A stretch of 13,313 bases of DNA, from the NCBI GenBank assembly GCA_945872015.1, contig CAMBYJ010000022.1:1-13313 (forward strand), given 5' to 3'. Position numbers and translations under genes: made by a program. This document shows positions 9,095-13,313 of this stretch, in pieces (within the stretch, counting starts at the first letter, position 1; each line of letters opens with the position of its first letter). The notes under the pieces were generated by a model, which worked only from the letters and a program-made list of their open reading frames with translations, was not told where the DNA came from and ran no database searches. The DNA is from Chitinophaga pinensis (GTDB taxonomy: Bacteria; Bacteroidota; Bacteroidia; AKYH767-A; OLB10).

Positions 9095-10114
9095 ATGTTG
9101 CACATAGAGCAAAACAAGTCGCTTAAAAATTATAATACCTTCGGATTGGATGTTAATGCAGCGCATTTTACCTCGATACATTCGATTGGTGAGTTGATCG
9201 CTGTTTTGAAGGATGATTATTTTTCTGATATACAAAAAATGTTCTTAGGCGGTGGTAGTAATGTATTACTTACAAAAGATTTTCACGGATTAATAATTCA
9301 TAACAACTTAAAAGGAATTGAAGTTGTTGAGCGTGATTCTGATTTTGTTTTTGTGAAAGCGGCGTCTGGCGAGGTATGGCACGATTTCGTTTTATATTGC
9401 ATTGAAAATGGATTTGGTGGTGTTGAGAATATGAGTCTGATTCCTGGCAGTGTAGGAGCAGGGCCTATGCAGAATATTGGTGCTTATGGAGTAGAGATGA
9501 AAGATGTATTTCATGAACTAGAAGCATTGAATTTAGCTACACTTGAAATTGAAAAGTTTAGTAATGCTGATTGTAAATTTGGATATCGTGAAAGCGTTTT
9601 TAAGAATGAAAAAAAGAATCAATATTTTATAACAACTGTTAATTTTCGTTTATCATTACATCCAACAGTAAATACAACGTATGGTGCAATTCAACAGCAG
9701 CTTCAAACAATGAATGTTGAGCATCCTAGTATTAAAAATGTAAGTGATGCAGTTATTGCAATTCGTAGTTCTAAGTTGCCAAATCCAGCAGTGCTTGGAA
9801 ATTCAGGTTCGTTTTTTAAGAATCCAGAAATTTCAGTAAGTGAGTACGAGCGATTAAAAAATGAATTTCCTAACGTAGTTGCCTATCCAACAAACAACGG
9901 TTATAAGTTAGCTGCAGGGTGGTTAATTGAGCAATGTGGCTGGAAAGGAAAAGTAGTAGGTAATTGTGGTTCACATAAAGATCAGGCGCTGGTGTTGGTG
10001 AATTATGGAAATGCAAGTGGGGGTGAAATTTATCAATTGGCATTAGCAATACAACAATCGGTGTTAGATAAATTCATGGTTGAAATTACTCCTGAAGTAA
10101 ATATTTATGCTTAA
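9095..10114 (+). CDS. murB: UDP-N-acetylenolpyruvoylglucosamine reductase (type I MurB)
   Basis: MurB is a cytoplasmic FAD enzyme that uses NADPH to reduce UDP-GlcNAc-enolpyruvate to UDP-MurNAc in peptidoglycan synthesis. The 339 residues match the type I (E. coli-like) length. The N-terminal FAD domain shows NTFGLDVNA (14-22), LGGGSNVLL (51-59) and SLIPGSVGAGPMQNIGAYG (114-132). The likely catalytic residues are Arg165 in FGYRES, Ser239 in GNSGSFFKNP and Glu334 in TPEVNIY, matching E. coli Arg159, Ser229 and Glu325. The substrate domain keeps the type I tyrosine loop region (AYPTNNGYKLAAGWLIEQCGWKG). It starts 22 nt after rarA at ATG 9095. I see no strong promoter in the gap, so read-through from rarA is likely. 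No missing key residue. Confidence 0.97.
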   Translation: MLHIEQNKSLKNYNTFGLDVNAAHFTSIHSIGELIAVLKDDYFSDIQKMFLGGGSNVLLTKDFHGLIIHNNLKGIEVVERDSDFVFVKAASGEVWHDFVLYCIENGFGGVENMSLIPGSVGAGPMQNIGAYGVEMKDVFHELEALNLATLEIEKFSNADCKFGYRESVFKNEKKNQYFITTVNFRLSLHPTVNTTYGAIQQQLQTMNVEHPSIKNVSDAVIAIRSSKLPNPAVLGNSGSFFKNPEISVSEYERLKNEFPNVVAYPTNNGYKLAAGWLIEQCGWKGKVVGNCGSHKDQALVLVNYGNASGGEIYQLALAIQQSVLDKFMVEITPEVNIYA

Positions 10115-10197
10115 AAATTCGATTGCTGCTTAATATAGTTCGTGTTTTTCTATTGTTTAAATTTTAATTCGATAATTACAGGTAAGCATTTCTGTAT

Positions 10198-10205
10198 TAT
10201 CTTTA
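10198..10205 (+). promoter_or_regulatory. Possible -7 promoter box for the kinase/HD operon
   Basis: TATCTTTA differs by one base from the Bacteroidetes -7 consensus TAnnTTTG and ends 18 nt before the kinase ATG, inside the only sizeable gap (109 nt) between murB and the kinase. I cannot find a convincing -33 TTG at the right distance, so this is a weak call. No clear terminator after murB is visible in the same gap. Confidence 0.3.
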
Positions 10206-10223
10206 CAAGACAAAAATTAATTG

Positions 10224-11879
10224 ATGAATATTACTTATCTGCAAGGTTGTTCCTTGTTCAAAAATATAGCTCTTAATGTTGTTGAAGAAGTCCTGTCTGA
10301 ATCAGAAGTAAATATCTATCAGCCCGGAGATGTTTTAAATCATAAAGGAGATATCCCCTCAGCACTATTTATAATTGAAAGTGGCGTCGCGAGTATTTAT
10401 AACGAAGATGTTTTGCTTGCGGAGCTCCCTGAATTAGCAATGATGGGTGAGAGTATCCTGGCAGATGGTCATGCGGTAGCAACCATTGTTGCAAAAACAG
10501 ATCTGACAGTTATTGAAATTAAAAAAGATAAATTTTACGAGTTATCACATAAGTATCCTGCATTAGTTTTTAATGTGTTTAGTACAACCTTTAGTCGTTT
10601 GCGTAGCTCTAACGATGCTGCATTGATTGAAGCAAGAAATCGCGAGCGTAAATTAGAGCAGGAAGTTCAAGAACGCACCAAAGAGTTGAATGATACGTTG
10701 GATGCTTTAACAAAAACGAATTACGAATTAAACGAAACGAAAAGTAGTTTAATAGAAACGCAAAAATTTCGTGATCAATTCATGGCCAATATGAGTCATG
10801 AAATTCGTACTCCGATGAATGCAATTGTAGGTTTAACCAATTTGCTTTTGAAGTCGGAAGTGAATGCGCAGCAATTAAAATATTTACAAGTTATTCGTAA
10901 GAGTGGCGAAAATCTTTTGGTAATCATTAACGATATTCTTGATTTATCAAAGATTGAAGCTGGTAAAATGGAATTAGAACAACGTGCATTCCCTCTTAAA
11001 ACAACGTTGGAAACGGTGAAGATGATTTTAAATGTGAAGGCTGAAGAGAAAGGGATTTTTCTGAATGAAACAATTGATTCGGTACTTCCTGATTATGTAG
11101 TTGGCGATGAAACACGTTTTACGCAGGTGATTACAAATTTAGTTGGCAACGCCATTAAATTTACAGAGAAAGGTGGAGTAACGTTAAAGGCGGAGGTGAT
11201 AAATCATGATGCAACAAATGCTAAAATAAAATTTAGTATAATCGATACAGGTATTGGAATTCCGCAGGATAAACTATCGAAAATTTTTGAAAGCTTTAGT
11301 CAGGCTTCAGATGATACCACTCGTAAATTTGGTGGTACTGGATTAGGTTTAACAATATCAAAACAGTTGGTTGAATTGCATAATAGTAATCTTGAAGTCT
11401 CTTCAGTTCCGGATGTAGGTTCTACGTTTTACTTTACTGTTGATTTTAAAATTGCATTACCGCCGCAAGAGAAAGAGCAGGTTGTGGAGGCTAACGGTAT
11501 CGATGTAACGAATAAGATAATATTATTGGTAGAAGATAATATGTTCAATCAAATGGTGGCTGTTGATTCCATTAAAGAAATTTTCGCGGATATCGAGATT
11601 GATGTTGCGAATAATGGAGAAAAAGCATTGGCTATGGTTAAGGAGAAATCATATTCAATGGTGTTTATGGATATTCAATTGCCCGATATGGATGGATTTC
11701 AAATTACACGTGAGATACGTAAGATGGGGTTTGACCAGTTACGTATTTGTGCTATGACAGCTAGTGTTTTGAAAGAGCATGTGGATGCCTGTTATGATGC
11801 GGGTATGGATGATTACATGATGAAACCATTTACACCGGAGTTGTTAAAGGAAAAATTAATAATTAATCTTTCGGCATGA
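10224..11879 (+). CDS. Soluble hybrid histidine kinase with N-terminal cNMP-binding-like domain and C-terminal receiver
   Basis: I chose ATG 10224 (551 aa) over the adjacent TTG 10221 because ATG is the normal start and loses only one residue. Residues about 4-125 form a Crp-like sensor fold (YQPGDVLNHKGDIPSALFIIESG, then MMGESILADGHAVATIVAKTD). Residues about 130-185 are a charged coiled coil. HisKA has the H-box MANMSHEIRTPMNAI with phosphoacceptor His192. The ATPase domain has N-box NLVGNAIKF (Asn309), G1 DTGIGIP (Asp341), an FESFSQ F-box and G2 GGTGLGLTIS. The receiver (about 430-551) has acidic VEDN, phospho-Asp483 in FMDIQLPDMDG, and Lys534 in MMKPF. There are no membrane segments, so it senses inside the cell. 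No DNA-binding output is present; phosphate may pass to an Hpt protein encoded elsewhere. The gene overlaps the next one by ATGA. Confidence 0.93.
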   Translation: MNITYLQGCSLFKNIALNVVEEVLSESEVNIYQPGDVLNHKGDIPSALFIIESGVASIYNEDVLLAELPELAMMGESILADGHAVATIVAKTDLTVIEIKKDKFYELSHKYPALVFNVFSTTFSRLRSSNDAALIEARNRERKLEQEVQERTKELNDTLDALTKTNYELNETKSSLIETQKFRDQFMANMSHEIRTPMNAIVGLTNLLLKSEVNAQQLKYLQVIRKSGENLLVIINDILDLSKIEAGKMELEQRAFPLKTTLETVKMILNVKAEEKGIFLNETIDSVLPDYVVGDETRFTQVITNLVGNAIKFTEKGGVTLKAEVINHDATNAKIKFSIIDTGIGIPQDKLSKIFESFSQASDDTTRKFGGTGLGLTISKQLVELHNSNLEVSSVPDVGSTFYFTVDFKIALPPQEKEQVVEANGIDVTNKIILLVEDNMFNQMVAVDSIKEIFADIEIDVANNGEKALAMVKEKSYSMVFMDIQLPDMDGFQITREIRKMGFDQLRICAMTASVLKEHVDACYDAGMDDYMMKPFTPELLKEKLIINLSA

Positions 11880-12454
11880 AACAGCGTTATAATCAACTCA
11901 AGTCAGCCATTTTAAAAAAGCTGGAAGTAGAATTGCCAGAGTGCTATTACTATCATAGCTTTTCGCATACAATTGATATGCATGATTCGGCAGCTCGAAT
12001 TGCAGAATTTGAAAACATAAGCGAAGACGATAAAGAAATTATTTTAGTGGCGGCCTTATTTCATGATGCGGGTTTTATTATTGATCGTGAAAATCATGAA
12101 ATGCATAGTTGTACAATTGCAAAAGAACTATTACCGCAGTTTGAATATGTTCTACATGAAATTGATGCTATCTGTAATTTGATTATGGCGACCCAAATGC
12201 CTGTTAATCCTAAAAATAAATTAGAAGAGATTATTTGTGATGCTGACCTTGACTATTTGGGGCGCGATGATTTTAAAACGATTGGCGATTTGCTATACCG
12301 CGAATTATCAGAGGATGGCTCGGTAGTAGGTTTAGATGCATGGAATCAAATGCAAATTCGATTTTTGAATAACCATCGTTACTATACAACTTTCAGTCAA
12401 AATCACAGAGAAGTTATAAAGCAGGAAAACCTGAGAAGGCTCATGGAGGGGTAG
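11876..12454 (+). CDS. HD-domain metal-dependent phosphohydrolase
   Basis: This 192-residue soluble protein belongs to the HD superfamily of metal-dependent phosphohydrolases. Visible metal and active-site candidates are His27, His31 and His36 (YYYHSFSHTIDMH), the His63-Asp64 pair in AALFHDAGF, His74 and His77 (ENHEMHS), and Asp122/Asp124 in ICDADLDYLG. The ATQMP segment near 105-109 is another conserved-looking stretch. The substrate is not evident; relatives act on nucleotides, cyclic nucleotides or other phosphate esters. Its ATG overlaps the kinase stop by 4 nt, so the two are almost certainly made together. That suggests, as inference only, that the enzyme removes or makes the ligand sensed by the kinase's cNMP-like domain, or responds to it. 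The catalytic set looks intact, with no frameshift. Confidence 0.85.
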   Translation: MKQRYNQLKSAILKKLEVELPECYYYHSFSHTIDMHDSAARIAEFENISEDDKEIILVAALFHDAGFIIDRENHEMHSCTIAKELLPQFEYVLHEIDAICNLIMATQMPVNPKNKLEEIICDADLDYLGRDDFKTIGDLLYRELSEDGSVVGLDAWNQMQIRFLNNHRYYTTFSQNHREVIKQENLRRLMEG

Positions 12455-12554
12455 GGTGATTGATTTTTGTTTTTCTATCTATTTGATTGCGTGAGTTTCA
12501 GGAATTTTATAAAGATTTTTTGACTACTTTAGATAATACATCGACAAACTTATC

Positions 12555-12562
12555 TATATTTG
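12555..12562 (+). promoter_or_regulatory. Bacteroidetes -7 promoter box (TAnnTTTG) of the initiator tRNA
   Basis: TATATTTG is an exact match to the primary-sigma -7 consensus of Bacteroidetes and lies 14 nt before the first tRNA base, which would leave a short 5' leader for RNase P. The -33 element is less clear. CTTTAG near 12527-12532 is at about the right distance, while a better TTTGAC at 12519-12524 seems too far away. Confidence 0.7.
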
Positions 12563-12576
12563 CACCTCACAAACAG

Positions 12577-12651
<75 letters not shown>

Positions 12652-12655
12652 ACAG

Positions 12656-12690
12656 AAAACCGAGGCGAGAGCCTCGGTTTTTATTTTTAT
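12656..12690 (+). terminator. Rho-independent terminator after the initiator tRNA
   Basis: AAAACCGAGGC (12656-12666) pairs with GCCTCGGTTTT (12671-12681) across a GAGA loop, an 11-bp stem with a tetraloop. It is followed by a T-rich run up to about 12690. It lies 5 nt behind the tRNA CCA end. Confidence 0.92.
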
Positions 12691-12691
12691 G

Positions 12692-12720
12692 GCAGGTGCG
12701 GGGTTTAAACCCGCACCTGC
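12692..12720. repeat. Large palindrome 1 with GGGTTTAAACCC-type core
   Basis: Arms GCAGGTGCGGG and CCCGCACCTGC flank a GTTTAAA centre; the only asymmetry is one extra G. It is G+C-rich in the arms, unlike the AT-rich surroundings, and has no T-tract after it on the plus strand, so it does not look like an ordinary terminator. Confidence 0.85.
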
Positions 12721-12737
12721 TTTGTATTTTATTGCCC

Positions 12738-12773
12738 TGCAAAACATCTTGCAAGAATGAAATGTCATTTTCA
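12738..12773. repeat. Two small hairpins between the large palindromes
   Basis: TGCAA-AACATC-TTGCA (12738-12753) and TGAAA-TGTCAT-TTTCA (12758-12773) are perfect 5-bp stems with 6-nt loops, 4 nt apart. Individually they could be chance; their regular placement between two large palindromes is what makes them notable. Confidence 0.45.
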
Positions 12774-12774
12774 A

Positions 12775-12802
12775 ACAGGCGAGGGTTTAAACCCTCGCCT
12801 GT
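12775..12802. repeat. Large palindrome 2 with GGGTTTAAACCC core
   Basis: This 28-bp stretch is perfectly self-complementary: arms ACAGGCGAGGG and CCCTCGCCTGT around TTTAAA. It shares the GGGTTTAAACCC core and the CAGG-x-G arm pattern with the palindrome at 12692-12720, but differs at three arm positions, each matched by a change on the other arm. Confidence 0.88.
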
Positions 12803-12813
12803 GATTTTAGGTC

Positions 12814-12842
12814 CGCGGTGATGCCGCGTAGCAAATCACCGC
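12814..12842. repeat. Nested inverted repeat GCGGTGAT/ATCACCGC
   Basis: GCGGTGAT (12815-12822) pairs with ATCACCGC (12835-12842). An overlapping alternative hairpin, CGCGG-TGATG-CCGCG (12814-12828), uses some of the same bases, so only one can form at a time. Its role is unknown. Confidence 0.6.
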
Positions 12843-12890
12843 AATACTGGATTTATTTTTAACGCAGGTGTGGGTTTGCTTTGTTTGATT

Positions 12891-12978
12891 AAAAAAGTAA
12901 AGAGGTCCGGTCGCTGAGGTGCTTGGTTACTGAGGTCCTCGAAGTACGAAGCGTTAGGCCCCCCAGTGTAACTTTTTT
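12891..12978. repeat. Inverted-repeat-bounded intergenic segment with CTGAGG motifs
   Basis: AAAAAAGT (12891-12898) and ACTTTTTT (12971-12978) bound the segment. Inside are two GAGGTCC direct copies (12902-12908, 12932-12938) and two related GGT-x-x-CTGAGG motifs (around 12909-12919 and 12925-12935), the second continuing into CCTCGAAG. The latter resembles the abundant GAGC..GTCGAAG-type intergenic repeats seen in many Bacteroidetes genomes. The T-run at 12972-12979 could also terminate plus-strand transcription. Confidence 0.5.
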
Positions 12979-12987
12979 TATTTGACG

Positions 12988-13050
12988 AATAATTTAATGC
13001 TATTCGAGTCGCCCTTCGAGGGCCTCAGGGACCGCCTCGAAAAAATTATT
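12988..13050. repeat. Second inverted-repeat segment carrying a reverse copy of the CTGAGG motif
   Basis: Nested pairs are AATAATTT/AAATTATT (12988-12995, 13043-13050), TTCGAG/CTCGAA (13003-13008, 13036-13041) and GCCC-TTCGA-GGGC (13011-13023). CCTCAGGGACCG (13023-13034) is the reverse complement of CGGTCGCTGAGG at 12908-12919 with one difference. The direct copies TTGACGA (12983-12989 and 13049-13055) sit at its edges. It reads like a small REP-type or remnant mobile repeat. Confidence 0.5.
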
Positions 13051-13154
13051 GACGATTGCTAATACACCTTATAGCAGCCTCAAGATTGGAGTGAAAAAAT
13101 CACGCGTGCTCCACATTGAATTTAAAACCATAAAAATGATGATGAAATAAAATT

Positions 13155-13190
13155 TCATAAAAAAAGGCCTGCTTTTCAGCAGACCTTTTC
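13155..13190 (-). terminator. Rho-independent terminator of the minus-strand type A cargo gene
   Basis: AAAAGGCCTGC (13162-13172) pairs with GCAGACCTTTT (13179-13189) across TTTTCA, with one C-A mismatch. Read on the minus strand it lies about 20 nt past the stop codon and is followed by a run of seven T, so it fits the leftward gene. It could weakly stop rightward transcripts too. Confidence 0.85.
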
Positions 13191-13208
13191 CTAAAAGTAA
13201 AACCTAAA

Positions 13209-13313
13209 TTAATCTTCTATAACTAAGTTGGTACTCTTTAATGAGTCATTTGTTTGAACATTTACTTTATACAAGCCAGAACTTAAATCAGCAGTTGAAA
13301 TTGCTAATAAGTT
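13209..13313 (-). CDS. C-terminal end of a T9SS type A cargo protein (5' part outside the window)
   Basis: Only the last 34 residues are visible, reading leftward from the window edge to a TAA at 13211-13209. They include ISTADLSSGLYKVNV, then TNDSLKSTNLVIED. The pattern (small-residue L-x-x-G-x-Y-x-V-x-V, polar turn, then a final beta strand with a basic or polar start) is typical of the type A T9SS C-terminal sorting domain (Por secretion system tail). The enzyme or adhesin it carries is not visible. The gene converges on the tRNA-fMet gene and has its own terminator. It is a second likely T9SS substrate in the window, with a different sorting signal from the SprB-like protein. Confidence 0.8.
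   Translation of the reverse strand, partial: NLLAISTADLSSGLYKVNVQTNDSLKSTNLVIED

Larger units (their letters stand above)
12691..13208. other. Intergenic region of about 520 bases, non-coding, dense in inverted repeats
   Basis: Between the tRNA terminator and the convergent gene at the right edge I find no credible gene. The one open frame crossing 12576-12821 runs through the tRNA and is an artefact. The region holds the palindromes and repeats listed separately. It also has a short GTGA-AAAAA-TCAC hairpin near 13091-13103 inside TGGAG/CTCCA, and an AT-rich ATGAAAT-AAA-ATTTCAT hairpin at 13142-13158. A half-copy of the first palindrome, GCAGGTGTGGGTTT, lies at 12864-12877. Confidence 0.7.

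Noticed and set aside
10221..10223. TTG as the kinase start
   Set aside because: An ATG follows immediately at 10224; the two differ by one residue and ATG is the usual choice.
12692..12842. CRISPR array
   Set aside because: The palindromes are not identical direct repeats, spacing is irregular, and there is no series of equal spacers or cas gene.
12953..12959. GTTAGGC resembling an integron attC R-box
   Set aside because: No matching RYYYAAC partner at a fitting distance, and no integrase or cassette-like gene in view.

Overview
This window looks like part of a Bacteroidota (Bacteroidetes) chromosome. The DNA is AT-rich, start codons lack clear Shine-Dalgarno sites, and a TAnnTTTG promoter box precedes the tRNA. 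Three genes belong to the type IX secretion (T9SS) and gliding world that is confined to this phylum. I cannot name a genus; the gene content fits a Chitinophagales- or Flavobacteriales-like lineage.

Layout, left to right. (1) 2-4996: the 3' part of a giant SprB-like surface protein, cut by the left window edge. It has 19 tandem SprB-type repeats, two Ig/PKD-like domains and a C-terminal type B T9SS sorting domain. (2) 4993-5913: a PorP/SprF-family outer-membrane protein, overlapping the adhesin by ATGA. (3) 5915-7804: a lipoprotein with TPR, PD40 beta-propeller, carboxypeptidase-regulatory-like and OmpA domains, resembling PorE. Together these three form an export and anchoring module: cargo, its dedicated outer-membrane partner, and a peptidoglycan-binding lipoprotein. 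(4) 7810-9072 rarA and (5) 9095-10114 murB are housekeeping genes that follow with gaps of 5 and 22 nt, so one transcript could cover all five genes. (6) After 109 nt, 10224-11879 encodes a soluble hybrid histidine kinase with an N-terminal cyclic-nucleotide-binding-like domain and a C-terminal receiver. It overlaps by ATGA (7) an HD-domain phosphohydrolase, 11876-12454. (8) 12577-12651 is an initiator tRNA-fMet(CAT) with a promoter box and a strong terminator. (9) 12692-13160 is non-coding and packed with inverted repeats, including two palindromes that share a GGGTTTAAACCC core. (10) At the right edge, on the minus strand, is the last part of a protein with a type A T9SS sorting domain, with its terminator.

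The observations most worth following up are these. The adhesin repeats alternate almost perfectly between a 74-residue and a 76-residue type, so the real unit is a roughly 150-residue dyad. The hairpin cluster behind the tRNA shows three compensatory base-pair changes between its two large palindromes. The kinase/HD gene pair has a cNMP-like domain that has lost the usual phosphate-binding arginine, which suggests a non-standard ligand. I see no CRISPR array, insertion sequence or obvious defence system.
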